From assembly GCA_965267425.1 (NCBI GenBank), contig OZ253959.1, positions 1 to 64,000 on the forward strand: DNA of 64,000 nucleotides. Reading direction: 5' to 3'. Each line of letters begins with the position of its first letter. The first letter of the stretch is position 1. The DNA is from G965267425 sp965267425. GTDB lineage: Bacteria > Bacteroidota > Bacteroidia > Flavobacteriales_E > Vicingaceae. The position numbers and the translations under genes are program-made. Below the pieces are notes generated by a model. The model did no database searches. It was given only the letters and a program-made list of their open reading frames with translations, and had not been told where the DNA came from. This document shows positions 43,012 through 53,062 of this stretch, piece by piece.

Positions 43012-44378
43012 TCCTTTGGTCTAAACATTCTAAAATACATTTCTTCAACAGAACTCACAAACTCCCAGCGCAACTCTGGAAACTGCTTTTGCAAGTGTTT
43101 ATTGTTATATGAAGACAATAATATCTGCTCATACCCTAACTTTTGTGCTTCAGAAACTCGCTGTTCCAATCGAGATACTGGTCTGACTTCTCCTGAAAGT
43201 CCAATTTCAGCGGCAAAACACATTTTTTGATCAATAGGCCGGTCTTCCGAAGAAGATAAGATGGCCGCAATTACCGCCATGTCAATGGCTGGATCATCAA
43301 CTCTTAATCCGCCAGTTATATTGAGAAACACATCTTTTGAAGCTAGCCTGAAACCACATCTTTTTTCAAGTACTGCCAACAACATATTTAGCCTTCTTAA
43401 ATCGAATCCGGTTGAAGAACGTTGTGGTGTTCCATATGCTGCGGTGCTAACAAGTGCCTGTACTTCAATTAGTAACGGCCGAACTCCTTCAATGGTGCTT
43501 GCAATAGCTACTCCACTCAGGGGTTCTTCAAAGTCTGAAATTAGCACTTCGGATGGATTTTCTACCTGGCGAAGTCCATCACCTGTCATCTCATAAATGC
43601 CCAATTCATTTGTTGAACCGAATCTGTTTTTTGTTGTTCGCAGTAGCCTGTATGCATGATTTTGATCTCCTTCAAATTGCAGCACAACGTCAACCATATG
43701 TTCCAACAATTTTGGTCCCGCCAATTGCCCATCTTTGGTAATATGACCAATCAGAATAACTGGTGTGTTTGATTCCTTGGCATATTTTAGGAATTCACCG
43801 GCACATTCTCGAATTTGAGAAATACTCCCAGGAGAAGATTCCAACATTTCGGTGTGCATGGTTTGTATGGAATCTACAACCACCACTTCTGGTTGTTTTT
43901 CTACCAATTGTTGAAAGATAGATGAGGTGGAAGTCTCAGCAAGAACAAAGCACTTTTCGTTTTCAATTCCGATACGTTCCGCACGCATTTTAATCTGTGA
44001 TTCACTTTCTTCCCCAGAAATGTACATGACAGATTTATTGAGCTTTAACGCCACCTGCAACATCAAAGTGGATTTGCCAATTCCCGGCTCTCCTCCCACT
44101 AAAACCAATGAACCTGAAACCAACCCTCCGCCAAGAACCCTATCCAGTTCTTTGTCATTGACTTCGTTTCTAATTTCATTGCCTTGCTCAATCTCTCGAA
44201 TGGGTTTGGCTTTTGATGGTGATTTCTCAAAAGGCAATTTGCCTTTGGAGGAAGTCGACTTGTGAATGATTTCTTCGGTATAGGTATTCCACTCACCACA
44301 TGAAGGGCACTTACCCAACCATTTAGATGCCTGGGCGCCACAACTTTTGCAAAAAAAGACCGACTTGGCTTTTGCCAT
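43008..44378 (-). CDS. radA: DNA repair protein RadA
   Basis: 456 residues, the usual length. It opens with the zinc finger CKSCGAQASKWLGKCPSCGEW, then a RecA-like ATPase (Walker A GGEPGIGKSTLMLQ near residue 95), the RadA-specific KNRFGSTNELG motif, and a C-terminal Lon-protease-like domain. RadA is a hexameric helicase that drives branch migration in recombinational repair. The gene lies 9 bases after the M1 aminopeptidase gene and overlaps the deacetylase start, so all three appear cotranscribed. Confidence 0.97.
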   Translation of the reverse strand: MAKAKSVFFCKSCGAQASKWLGKCPSCGEWNTYTEEIIHKSTSSKGKLPFEKSPSKAKPIREIEQGNEIRNEVNDKELDRVLGGGLVSGSLVLVGGEPGIGKSTLMLQVALKLNKSVMYISGEESESQIKMRAERIGIENEKCFVLAETSTSSIFQQLVEKQPEVVVVDSIQTMHTEMLESSPGSISQIRECAGEFLKYAKESNTPVILIGHITKDGQLAGPKLLEHMVDVVLQFEGDQNHAYRLLRTTKNRFGSTNELGIYEMTGDGLRQVENPSEVLISDFEEPLSGVAIASTIEGVRPLLIEVQALVSTAAYGTPQRSSTGFDLRRLNMLLAVLEKRCGFRLASKDVFLNITGGLRVDDPAIDMAVIAAILSSSEDRPIDQKMCFAAEIGLSGEVRPVSRLEQRVSEAQKLGYEQILLSSYNNKHLQKQFPELRWEFVSSVEEMYFRMFRPKE

Positions 44379-44387
44379 TTTGGAGGT

Positions 44388-46238
44388 TTACGGTTGCCAG
44401 TCTAATAATTTATCCATGGTCTGGGTGGATACAGAATGATAATTGGGTCGTGCAAGAGCGTATATTTCTCTGGCTCTAGTTTTACTCGTATCTACCTCAA
44501 TAAGTGCTTTGTACAATGGCGTCAAAAATTTTCTCCTACCAACATTTACCAAGAAATTCTGAATAGAATCATTGGCCTCTGCATAACCTTGTCTAATGGC
44601 TACCTCGTACCATGCCGCCTGAATTTCGCAATTTCCCGATTGTGTCAATTGCGTTTTAGAATCCAAATCTCTTAATTGATCTACGGAGACTTCATTGGGA
44701 ATATTATTGATAAAATGCAGCCATTCATGAGTAGACCAATCATTGTCATTCCATGTTGCATTTTGCATCCAATCATTTAACGCATTATCCACCATTTCAA
44801 ATTTCTGAGATTCAACAACCGGACAGTTTTCTGGAACGCCGGGCCCATAAATCCATGATTCTGGATTAATTTTTTCCCATTCTTCGGGAGTGGTTGATGA
44901 TTTCAGAATTTCCACAAAACGCTCTGTATCCATTGATGAAAAGGCGTTTTCTGTAAAGTATCCTTTTAAAAATTGGTCAAATTTTTCCCGTCCCATGGAT
45001 TCTTCAACCAACCTCAGGAAGAAATATCCCTTGTCATATGCAATTGCCGTCATGCCTTCATCCGGATCTCTTCCGCTTAGTTTCAATTTCAAATGCGTGT
45101 CTTCCGGGTTTTCTTTGGTCATTTCTTCCACCTCTTCGCTCAGCCCTTGTCGACTTAACAATGCCAACATTTCGGAATATTCTCTTCCAAATACTTCTTC
45201 CATAATTCGCTGTTCGAAATAAACGGTGAATCCCTCATTCAACCAGAAATCATCCCAATTAATATTGGTGACTAAGTTTCCTGACCATGAATGCGCCATC
45301 TCATGGGCAATCAAGGCTGTTAACGATCGATCTCCCGCTAAAATAGTCGGAGTGGCGAATGTCAGTCGAGGATTTTCCATACCCCCAAAAGGAAAACTTG
45401 GAGGTAACACAATGACATCATATCTATCCCATGCATATTTGCCGTAAAGTTTTTCTGCTGCCACGAGCATATCTTCCATTTGAGCAAACTCATAAACCCC
45501 TTTATCCAAAACACTTGGCTCTGCATACACTCCCGTTCTTGGGCCAATTTCTCCAAATACTAAATCTCCCACAGATAAGGCCATGAGGTAAGATGGTATG
45601 GCTTGATTCATTTGAAAAGAATATTCTCCCGTCGCATTTTTTTCTTGAGGATTGCTGGCACTCATAACGGCCATCAATGTATTTGGGACTTTGACATTTG
45701 CACTATACGTAAATCGAATGCCCGGGCTATCTTGACATGGCAACCAAGTCCTTGCTAAAATGGCTTGAGATTGTGTAAATAAGAATGGGTGTTCTTTACC
45801 CGCAGTTTGTTCGGGGACTAACCATTGTAGCGCATCAGCTCCTTCTGTGGTATGGTAAGTTATTTGCACTTTTTGAGCATTTGGAGAAACCGGAATGGTC
45901 AACGATTGACCCAAAACAGGATCAGAAGTTCCCATTTCAAAATCCACAGATTGCCCATCTACCTGTGCAGATTCAATCACTAGATTTCTTGTATCAAAAA
46001 TAATTCTTGAGGCATCCTCTGAAAGTACCATATCATATTCCGCTGTTCCGTTGATTTGTTTCTTATCAAAATCTACATCAATGGTGAAATTCAAATGGCT
46101 CACACGGGCCTGATTCGGTTCAGCGAAGGAATGATGATCTTTGGCATATTTCATTTCGGGAGAAGCATTTTTTTCCTGTTGTGGACCCGAGCAGGCAATC
46201 AATGCCACAGCGAACAACAAGACAGCGTTTTTTAACAT
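44388..46238 (-). CDS. M1 family aminopeptidase lipoprotein
   Basis: 616 residues. The leader LKNAVLLFAVALIAC is a lipoprotein signal, so the enzyme is lipid-anchored in the envelope. The peptidase domain has FPFGGMENPRLTF (exopeptidase GxMEN motif) and the zinc site HEMAHSWSGN, with the third ligand Glu in FWLNEGFTVYFEQR. The C-terminal helical domain (about 460-616) resembles that of leukotriene A4 hydrolase-type M1 enzymes. It removes N-terminal residues from peptides in the periplasm or at the cell surface. It is first in the operon with radA and the deacetylase. Confidence 0.95.
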   Translation of the reverse strand: MLKNAVLLFAVALIACSGPQQEKNASPEMKYAKDHHSFAEPNQARVSHLNFTIDVDFDKKQINGTAEYDMVLSEDASRIIFDTRNLVIESAQVDGQSVDFEMGTSDPVLGQSLTIPVSPNAQKVQITYHTTEGADALQWLVPEQTAGKEHPFLFTQSQAILARTWLPCQDSPGIRFTYSANVKVPNTLMAVMSASNPQEKNATGEYSFQMNQAIPSYLMALSVGDLVFGEIGPRTGVYAEPSVLDKGVYEFAQMEDMLVAAEKLYGKYAWDRYDVIVLPPSFPFGGMENPRLTFATPTILAGDRSLTALIAHEMAHSWSGNLVTNINWDDFWLNEGFTVYFEQRIMEEVFGREYSEMLALLSRQGLSEEVEEMTKENPEDTHLKLKLSGRDPDEGMTAIAYDKGYFFLRLVEESMGREKFDQFLKGYFTENAFSSMDTERFVEILKSSTTPEEWEKINPESWIYGPGVPENCPVVESQKFEMVDNALNDWMQNATWNDNDWSTHEWLHFINNIPNEVSVDQLRDLDSKTQLTQSGNCEIQAAWYEVAIRQGYAEANDSIQNFLVNVGRRKFLTPLYKALIEVDTSKTRAREIYALARPNYHSVSTQTMDKLLDWQP

Positions 46239-46275
46239 AACAATTAATTAAGAAATCTGTGCTAATTTAGGAAAG

Positions 46276-46305
46276 TTGATGAATATAATGTTATTCTTAA
46301 ATTCG
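46276..46305 (+). promoter_or_regulatory. Promoter candidate for the two-component/glycosyltransferase operon
   Basis: TTG (46276-46278), exactly 19 bases, then TAAATTCG (46298-46305), one mismatch from TAnnTTTG. The leader to the ATG at 46333 would be about 20 bases. This may drive the whole run of four genes to 49810. Confidence 0.45.
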
Positions 46306-46332
46306 CAAATAATCCAATTCTGAAGCAGGATC

Positions 46333-47001
46333 ATGTACTCCATTTTAATTGTTGACGACGAACCGGACATATTAGAATTCCTAAGTTATAATTTGGCAGA
46401 CGAAGGATACGAAATTTCAACAGCCAATAATGGAAAGGAAGCCATTAAGGTTGCCAAAAAAAAAGAATTTGATTTAATCATTTTGGACGTCATGATGCCT
46501 GAAATGGATGGCATTGAAACATGTCACCAATTGAGGGAACTTCCAGGACAAGCAAATGCATTGATCATATTTCTAACAGCACGTGGAGAAGATTATTCTC
46601 AATTGGCAGGATTTGATGCTGGGGCGGATGATTACCTCACCAAACCTATTAAGCCAAGAATTTTGGTGAAGCGAATTTCAGCATTGTTGAGAAGATCCAA
46701 TTCAAAAACGGATTCCAAAGATGAACGTTCTGGTGATTTGGCCGTGGATAAAGAAAAGTATGTTATCACCAAAGGCGAAGAATCGTTTCATCTGCCTAAG
46801 AAAGAATTTGAATTGGCTTCATTGTTAATGAGCAAACCAGGCAAAGTATATTCCAGAGACACCATATTAAATGCTGTTTGGGGAGATGATGTAATTGTGG
46901 GAGACAGAACCATAGATGTTCACATTCGAAAACTGAGAGAAAAATTGGGTCATGAATATTTTGTGACCATCAAGGGAGTGGGTTATAAATTCCAAAATTA
47001 A
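46333..47001 (+). CDS. OmpR/PhoB-type response regulator
   Basis: 222 residues. The receiver (1-120) has the acidic pair Asp8-Asp9, phospho-acceptor Asp52 (LIILDVMMPEMDG), the conserved Thr (IIFLTARGED) and Lys (DDYLTKPIKP). The C-terminal winged helix (about 130-222) contains RTIDVHIRKLREKLG and the GVGYKF ending of this class. It is the cytoplasmic output of the pair with the histidine kinase that starts 5 bases downstream. The resemblance to PhoB suggests phosphate or envelope control, but the signal is not known. Confidence 0.95.
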   Translation: MYSILIVDDEPDILEFLSYNLADEGYEISTANNGKEAIKVAKKKEFDLIILDVMMPEMDGIETCHQLRELPGQANALIIFLTARGEDYSQLAGFDAGADDYLTKPIKPRILVKRISALLRRSNSKTDSKDERSGDLAVDKEKYVITKGEESFHLPKKEFELASLLMSKPGKVYSRDTILNAVWGDDVIVGDRTIDVHIRKLREKLGHEYFVTIKGVGYKFQN

Positions 47002-47006
47002 CGACC

Positions 47007-48047
47007 ATGAAGAATCTTACGCCTGTTCAACTGGCCATTCGAGTGGCGTTGGTGGTAGGTCTCATTGCTGGATTGATACAGGTTCTCATTCAATACCAAT
47101 CTCTTCCCATTTGGTTGAGTGTTATACTCTCCATGGTCTTGCTTTCGACACTAAGTTACCTTGTCTTTTTTTTTAGCGTCAAGCGATTTATCTATGATAA
47201 GATTACACCAATCTATAAATACATTCATCGTCGGAAAATTAAACTTTCTCGATCCACCACAAAGATCAATTTGAAATCAGACATCATTGCTAAAGTTGAA
47301 GATGAAGTGCACGACTGGGAAGAACAAAGTCAAAAAGAAATTAAGTACCTCAAAGAATTGGAAATTTATCGTAGAGAATTCATTGGCAATGTCTCTCATG
47401 AATTAAAAACTCCCATATTCAACATTCAGGGTTTTATACTAACCTTGCTGGAAGGAGGACTTGATGATCCAAACATTAACGTTAAATACCTGAAGCGCGC
47501 TGAAAAAAGCATTGACCGTATGATTAAAATGTTGGATCAACTCGATATTATGATCAAGCTGGATACTCAGGAGATTGTTCCGGAAATGAAAAAAATTGAT
47601 TTAATTCAATTGATCAATGAAGTTATGGAAAGTCAGGAATTCAGAGCGTCCAAGAAAGATATCTCCTTCGAGTTTATACACCGCGAAGAATCCAATGTGT
47701 GGATTGAGGCGGATGAAGATAAAATTACACAAGTGTTGAATAACCTGATTACCAATTCTATCAAGTATGGTAAAAAAGAAGGGAAAACAACGATTATGTT
47801 GCATGATATGCATGAAAAAATTCTGGTGGAAATTACAGATGACGGAATAGGAATTGATGAATCAAGTATTCCGCGTTTGTTCGATCGGTTTTTTAGAACT
47901 ACGGAAGCTAAAAATCAAGATCAAAAAGGAATGGGGCTTGGACTATCCATTGTGAAGCATATTATTGAGGCGCATAATGAATCCATTAACGTTAGTAGTA
48001 CTCCTGGAGAAGGTTCAACATTCTCTTTCACGTTAAAAAAAGCGTAA
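47007..48047 (+). CDS. Sensor histidine kinase (PhoR-like, without periplasmic domain)
   Basis: 346 residues. Two membrane spans (about 9-28 and 35-57) are joined by only a few residues, so there is no periplasmic sensor domain. The H-box is REFIGNVSHELKTP with His131; the N-box (NNLITNSIKYG), G1 (DDGIGI) and G2 (GMGLGLSIVKHII) of the ATPase domain are intact. A basic cytoplasmic linker (about 60-115) separates membrane and kinase. It phosphorylates the upstream regulator and probably senses something within or below the membrane. A glycosyltransferase gene starts one base after its stop. Confidence 0.94.
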   Translation: MKNLTPVQLAIRVALVVGLIAGLIQVLIQYQSLPIWLSVILSMVLLSTLSYLVFFFSVKRFIYDKITPIYKYIHRRKIKLSRSTTKINLKSDIIAKVEDEVHDWEEQSQKEIKYLKELEIYRREFIGNVSHELKTPIFNIQGFILTLLEGGLDDPNINVKYLKRAEKSIDRMIKMLDQLDIMIKLDTQEIVPEMKKIDLIQLINEVMESQEFRASKKDISFEFIHREESNVWIEADEDKITQVLNNLITNSIKYGKKEGKTTIMLHDMHEKILVEITDDGIGIDESSIPRLFDRFFRTTEAKNQDQKGMGLGLSIVKHIIEAHNESINVSSTPGEGSTFSFTLKKA

Positions 48048-48048
48048 G

Positions 48049-48816
48049 ATGAAGGTTTCATTGTCAGTAGTAATCATCACTTATAACGAGGAAAAGAACA
48101 TTGAAAGATGTTTGGATTCCGTTCAAGCTATTGCAGATGAAATTGTGGTGGTGGATTCATTTTCAGAAGATAAGACCAGGCAAATTTGTGAAGCCAAAGG
48201 GGTGAAATTTGTAGAGCATATATTTGAAGGACATCTCGAACAAAAAAACTGGGCCATTACACAAGCATCATACCCTCATGTACTCAGCTTAGATGCTGAT
48301 GAGGCGCTTGACGAAAAATTGCAGGAAAGCATTGCTCAACTCAAGGACAATTGGAATGGTGATGGCTATACCATGAACCGATTAACCAACTATTGCGGAA
48401 AGTGGATTTATCATTGCGGGTGGTATCCGGATACAAAATTGCGGTTGTTTGACAGTAGAAAAGGTCAATGGAAAGGTGTTAATCCACACGATAAATATGA
48501 ATTGGAAAATGGGTCATCCGAACAACACATTAAAGGGAATATCTTACATTATAGCTACTATACCATTGATGACCACATGAAACAGGTGAATTATTTCACA
48601 GATATTGCAGCACGTTCGCATTTCAAAAATGGGAAACGCAGCTCTATGGTGAACATTCTTATCAGTCCGTGTATCAAATTTTTTAAAGACTATATTTTGA
48701 AAAGAGGATTTTTAGATGGGTACTATGGATTAGTGATTTGCATTATTTCGTCACACGCTACTTTTTTGAAATATGTCAAAATGAGGGCTCTTGAAAATAA
48801 CAATGGATCTGAATAA
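48049..48816 (+). CDS. Glycosyltransferase family 2 (WaaE/KdtX-like)
   Basis: 255 residues. SVVIITYNEEKNIERCLDSV is the GT2 nucleotide-binding start, VVVDSFSEDKT and LSLDADEALDE hold the metal-binding Asp pair, and YHCGWYPDTKLRLF is characteristic of the WaaE/KdtX subfamily that adds glucose to inner-core lipopolysaccharide. It is encoded within a base of the histidine kinase and overlaps the heptosyltransferase-like gene, so the LPS-core role is supported by context. Donor specificity is an inference. Confidence 0.88.
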   Translation: MKVSLSVVIITYNEEKNIERCLDSVQAIADEIVVVDSFSEDKTRQICEAKGVKFVEHIFEGHLEQKNWAITQASYPHVLSLDADEALDEKLQESIAQLKDNWNGDGYTMNRLTNYCGKWIYHCGWYPDTKLRLFDSRKGQWKGVNPHDKYELENGSSEQHIKGNILHYSYYTIDDHMKQVNYFTDIAARSHFKNGKRSSMVNILISPCIKFFKDYILKRGFLDGYYGLVICIISSHATFLKYVKMRALENNNGSE

Positions 48817-49810
48817 CAAGACCATCATAATCAGCAGAACAGACAGCATTGGCGATGTCATTCTAACCCTTCCAATTACTGGATATTTAAGGTCTCTTTA
48901 CCCACAGGTTCGAATTGTTTTTTTGGGTAGAAATTATACCCAACCTGTTATTGAATGCTGCAAACACGTTGATACATTTCTCGAATGGAATGATGAATTG
49001 TCTGATGAAAATTTAATTGAACAAATTGCCAATGTAGGAGCTGACATTTTTATTCATGTTTTTCCAAAGTCGAGGATAGCGCGTCTGGCCAAGAAAGCAA
49101 AAGTGAAAAAACGCATTGGCGTGTCTCACCGCTTATATCATTTCTTGTACTGTAATTCATTGCCAGGGTTTACCCGAAAAAATTCTGAACTGCACGAGGC
49201 TCAATTGAATTTTAAGTTGTTGCCTCCTTTAGGCATTGCTAACATCCCGAAATTGGAAGAAATCCCGACCTATTACGGTTGGCAGAAAACGGACAATCAA
49301 CCTGTAAATGAATTAATTGATCCAAATCGACTAAATATCATTCTACACCCGAAAAGTCAAGGAAGCGCTGTCGAATGGGGACTTGATAATTTTGCACAAT
49401 TGGTTAACATACTTGATGCATCCAAGTTCAAAATATTCATTAGTGGAACATCCAAAGAAAAAGAGTTGATGGGTGATGCTTTTGAATTCAATGAGGATGT
49501 GGTAGATCTCAGGGGGGCTTTTGATCTGAGCACGTTCATTCATTTTATTGGTCGTGCTGATGGATTAATTGCTGCCAGTACTGGTCCATTGCATATTGCT
49601 GCAGCCAGTGGCATACATGCCCTTGGGTTGTTCTCACCCAGAAGACCTATTCATCCAGGTAGATGGGCACCATTGGGTAAAAATGCGGACTATTTAGTTC
49701 ATGACGAAAATTGTGTGGCTTGTCAAAAAGGAAATGACTGCAATTGTATTCAGCAAATTACACCAGAACGTGTGCTGGAAAAGATCAGTCAGTTTGAAAA
49801 AACGTCCTAA
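48803..49810 (+). CDS. Glycosyltransferase family 9 (heptosyltransferase-like)
   Basis: 335 residues from the ATG at 48803, which overlaps the previous stop by 14 bases; a TTG at 48791 is an alternative. KTIIISRTDSIGDVILTLPI is the N-terminal GT9 motif, and FIGRADGLIAASTGPLHIAAASG the C-terminal donor-binding site. Family members add heptose to the LPS core at the inner membrane. Together with the preceding GT2 gene it points to lipopolysaccharide core assembly. The stop overlaps the convergent O-antigen-ligase-like gene by four bases. Confidence 0.9.
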   Translation: MDLNNKTIIISRTDSIGDVILTLPITGYLRSLYPQVRIVFLGRNYTQPVIECCKHVDTFLEWNDELSDENLIEQIANVGADIFIHVFPKSRIARLAKKAKVKKRIGVSHRLYHFLYCNSLPGFTRKNSELHEAQLNFKLLPPLGIANIPKLEEIPTYYGWQKTDNQPVNELIDPNRLNIILHPKSQGSAVEWGLDNFAQLVNILDASKFKIFISGTSKEKELMGDAFEFNEDVVDLRGAFDLSTFIHFIGRADGLIAASTGPLHIAAASGIHALGLFSPRRPIHPGRWAPLGKNADYLVHDENCVACQKGNDCNCIQQITPERVLEKISQFEKTS

Positions 49811-51360
49811 TCCCTTTTGATACCAAATAAATAAAGGGCATTAAAAAAGGCGTAAAAACTCACCCCCGCCTGAGTTTCCAAGGTGTCGTCAGTAAGCATT
49901 GACAACATAACAATTCCCAGAAACACATAATACTCAAAAGATAATGACTGACTGAACAATGGGTAAATTAAACTCAACAAGAACAAGCTTAATCCAATTA
50001 GACCCAGGGAAGCAGCGATTGAAACATATTGATTATGTGTTCTCAAGCGCCATTGCTGTTCCAATTCAGAATGGTTCAATTCATATTGTTCATCAAAAGC
50101 ATCTTGCAAGTCACCATTTCCAACTCCAAAGATCAAATGTTGATTCCAGATTTGAAGACCTGTCAATAAATATTCCAGGCGCATAACCACTGAATGTCCA
50201 TTAGAATTGCCTCCATTGATGTAATTATGTATTTCCCAAAATATTTCCTGAAATCGAACGAATATTCCAGGTTGTCCGACGTATCGTACATTTGGAACAC
50301 CCATTTCTATGGCATGAATATCTTCTTTGGATAATGACCCCACACCTTCTTTATCCTTTGTGAGCCCTTTTGACGACAAGTAGCGAATAAGAATAATATT
50401 TACGGGGGTTTGATTGGTGGTTAAACTATCATATTGAATGGATGAAGTCTTGTTCCATGATTCTTTCAATTCATTGTAAGCTATTTGATGATAGACTAGA
50501 AATCCATTTTCCCTGAGTTTTGGCTGTTCCTGGTGTGGTTTAGGAAAATAGACTGAACCCTGTGCAGAGTGCGTTTTATGCGGAACGGACTTGGGCGTTT
50601 GGGCTTCATTGAACGCTTGAAACGCATATATAAAATAGCCCGCGATTACTAGCGCCAACGCGGAAAACAAAATTACCAATGTATTACGCAAGGTTCTTGC
50701 ACCTACTCGATGAAGTTCATATATGAATACAAAAGGCAAAATGGCTGCAGTAATAAATATGCCCGTCATTAATTGAGCGAAAATCATATAACAAAGAATC
50801 AAAACAGCACACCCGAAATAGATATCGCTTCTTTTTTGGATGAATTGATGTAATGACAAAAAGAAACCGAAACTGGCAAACAAGCCAAACCGAATATGAG
50901 AAATGAATAAGCTCATATCTCTTTTATCATGAATATTTTCTTTGTTCATCAACCAATAGATGGTGCAGGCAACCATAAGTACTATGAGTGATCCGAGGTA
51001 TAATGTCCTCAATTGTGCCCATTGCTTTTTTGAAATGGATATTCCTGAAGAAAATATAAGAGGCATAAAGGCTAACGGCAATTTGATACGCACATCACGA
51101 GCTCCAAAGTCAACGTTCTCAGAATAAAACAACCCAACAACATGCAACACAAAAATCAAAAACAAAATCACCGCGGCTTTGTTTCTTAAAAAAATGCGGA
51201 TTCGTGGAAACAAATCTTTATCCAGCAACCATACGCCAAAAAGGATCATGGATCCAACACTGATAAAGACTTTTGAAAAAAATAAACCTGTAACAACCAA
51301 TATCAGCCCTAATTTTTGAAGAGCATCAAAGGGCAGAAATTCTCGGATTTTTTGAATCAC
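49807..51360 (-). CDS. O-antigen ligase-like (Wzy_C) membrane protein
   Basis: 517 residues with about ten to twelve membrane spans and one long hydrophilic loop (about residues 255-390). The loop position and the surrounding LEYLLTGLQIWNQHLIFGVG and RTHNQYVSIAASLGLIGL (conserved H-N-x-x-x motif) are typical of Wzy/WaaL polymerases and ligases. WaaL joins O-antigen to the lipid A core in the periplasm; polymerase activity is the alternative. It is last in a minus-strand run after yidD and the S41 protease, and faces the LPS glycosyltransferase genes. Confidence 0.85.
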   Translation of the reverse strand: MIQKIREFLPFDALQKLGLILVVTGLFFSKVFISVGSMILFGVWLLDKDLFPRIRIFLRNKAAVILFLIFVLHVVGLFYSENVDFGARDVRIKLPLAFMPLIFSSGISISKKQWAQLRTLYLGSLIVLMVACTIYWLMNKENIHDKRDMSLFISHIRFGLFASFGFFLSLHQFIQKRSDIYFGCAVLILCYMIFAQLMTGIFITAAILPFVFIYELHRVGARTLRNTLVILFSALALVIAGYFIYAFQAFNEAQTPKSVPHKTHSAQGSVYFPKPHQEQPKLRENGFLVYHQIAYNELKESWNKTSSIQYDSLTTNQTPVNIILIRYLSSKGLTKDKEGVGSLSKEDIHAIEMGVPNVRYVGQPGIFVRFQEIFWEIHNYINGGNSNGHSVVMRLEYLLTGLQIWNQHLIFGVGNGDLQDAFDEQYELNHSELEQQWRLRTHNQYVSIAASLGLIGLSLFLLSLIYPLFSQSLSFEYYVFLGIVMLSMLTDDTLETQAGVSFYAFFNALYLFGIKRD

Positions 51361-51380
51361 AGAGGTTGTTTGGTGTGAAA

Positions 51381-53057
51381 TTAGTTTTTCCCGATTAAGA
51401 TATTAGAATATTTAGATGAGTCATTCAGCATTTCTGTTGCTTTGGCAAGCACATCATCGTGTTGCAAAGAATGCGCTAAACGACCATTTTGAAAATGATA
51501 CCTCGCTATGATTTCTCCTTCCAAAATCTCTTTGATTTCATCTTGGAATTTGTCAAAATCACTCATTTTATCCAAAACCAATTTTTTGCTCAGTGCTTCA
51601 TATTCAGCTTTGGCATCTTCAAAATATTCCTCGTCTTTAGCGGTTTCTTCCAATTCCTTTAACATGTTCTGGCTGGCAGTAGTGTAATCCAATTCCACTC
51701 CTTCAACATACTTTCTGAAATCCGCAAATTCTTCATTCGACATTTCAAACGATTCATCTTCTCTAAGGTTCGTGTGGTCCAATCTATAATCATTGGCATA
51801 ATCGAAAATGATTGAATTCATCAGCAAGCTGTGTGCAATGCTGCTGTACATTTCATTTTCCGCAGTGACATCGGGCAATATTCCTGCACCATCGTAAAGT
51901 GGTCGTTTATTTTTTAAGGAGTAAAATTCAGAAATCAATGAATCTGGAACTGATTCTGCTTGACCTTCATCATTTCGGTGTGAATAATCAATTCGTTGAA
52001 TGCACCTTCCGGAAGGAATATAATATTTGGCAACGGTAACTTTTAAGATGCTATTGTAACTAACGTTAACCGTTTCTTGCACCAGGCCTTTGCCAAACGT
52101 GTTTTCTCCAACAATAATTCCTCTGTCCAAGTCTTGAATGGAGCCGGCAACAATTTCTGATGCCGATGCCGAACCGCTGTTCACCAATACTGCAATGGGA
52201 ATGTCAAGATCCAAGGCGGCATTTAATGTTACATGATCTCGGTTTTTATCCTTGTATTTTCCCTTAGTGCTTACAATTACCTGTCCTCTATCTACAAATG
52301 TGTTTACAATATTCACAGCTTCGTTCAGTAATCCTCCGCCATTTCCTCTTAAGTCAATTACCAATCCGTTTAAAGAATTGTTTTGTTTCAAATCAGAAAA
52401 GGCCGTCTTAAATTCTCTGCTCGCATTTCTGGTGAAGCCTGTGAGTTTTATATAACCAATTCCTTCACTGGTCATCCCATAATAAGGCACATCTTTTATT
52501 TTAATTTCTTCACGATTCAATTCATGTGATAATGTTTCAGCTTCATCACCGGTTCCCCTTTCCAACTTCATTTTAACCGTTGAGTTTGCACTTCCTTTAA
52601 GAAATTCACTGATTTCAGACGTAGACTTTCCAGCCAATGGTTCTCCATCAATTTCCAATATTTTATCGCCCGGCAACAAGCCAGCTTTCTGTGCAGGATA
52701 TCCTTCATAAACTTCGGAAATCATGACAGATCCATTGCGCTGTCTGATGAGCGCGCCAATGCCACCGTATTGACCTGTGGTCATAAATGTGTATTCCTCA
52801 ATTTGCGTTTCAGGAATGTAATTGGTATACGGATCCAAAGAGTTGAGCATCGCATCTATTCCGGTCTTCATCAATTCTCCCGGCTTTACTTCATCCACGT
52901 ACAACAAGTTGACTTTTTGATATAAAGTGGCAAAAATGTCCAGGTTCTTGGAAATTTCGAAGTATCGATCATAACTGCTTAATACAACAGATAGACCTGC
53001 TATGGTCAAAACCAACGTGATACTTCTTGCATATTTTTTTATTGTTTTCATATTCAA
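51381..53057 (-). CDS. S41 family C-terminal processing peptidase
   Basis: 558 residues. A signal anchor (about 8-28) is followed by a PDZ domain (GIGALIRQRNGSVMISEVY) and the protease domain, with the catalytic Ser in NSGSASASEIVAG and Lys in NTFGKGLVQETV. It is longer at the C-terminus than the other S41 gene (11826-13427), with a helical tail rich in Glu and Lys. Its place directly after rnpA-yidD matches a conserved Bacteroidota gene order. It processes or degrades envelope proteins. Confidence 0.93.
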   Translation of the reverse strand: MNMKTIKKYARSITLVLTIAGLSVVLSSYDRYFEISKNLDIFATLYQKVNLLYVDEVKPGELMKTGIDAMLNSLDPYTNYIPETQIEEYTFMTTGQYGGIGALIRQRNGSVMISEVYEGYPAQKAGLLPGDKILEIDGEPLAGKSTSEISEFLKGSANSTVKMKLERGTGDEAETLSHELNREEIKIKDVPYYGMTSEGIGYIKLTGFTRNASREFKTAFSDLKQNNSLNGLVIDLRGNGGGLLNEAVNIVNTFVDRGQVIVSTKGKYKDKNRDHVTLNAALDLDIPIAVLVNSGSASASEIVAGSIQDLDRGIIVGENTFGKGLVQETVNVSYNSILKVTVAKYYIPSGRCIQRIDYSHRNDEGQAESVPDSLISEFYSLKNKRPLYDGAGILPDVTAENEMYSSIAHSLLMNSIIFDYANDYRLDHTNLREDESFEMSNEEFADFRKYVEGVELDYTTASQNMLKELEETAKDEEYFEDAKAEYEALSKKLVLDKMSDFDKFQDEIKEILEGEIIARYHFQNGRLAHSLQHDDVLAKATEMLNDSSKYSNILIGKN

Positions 53058-53062
53058 TCAGC

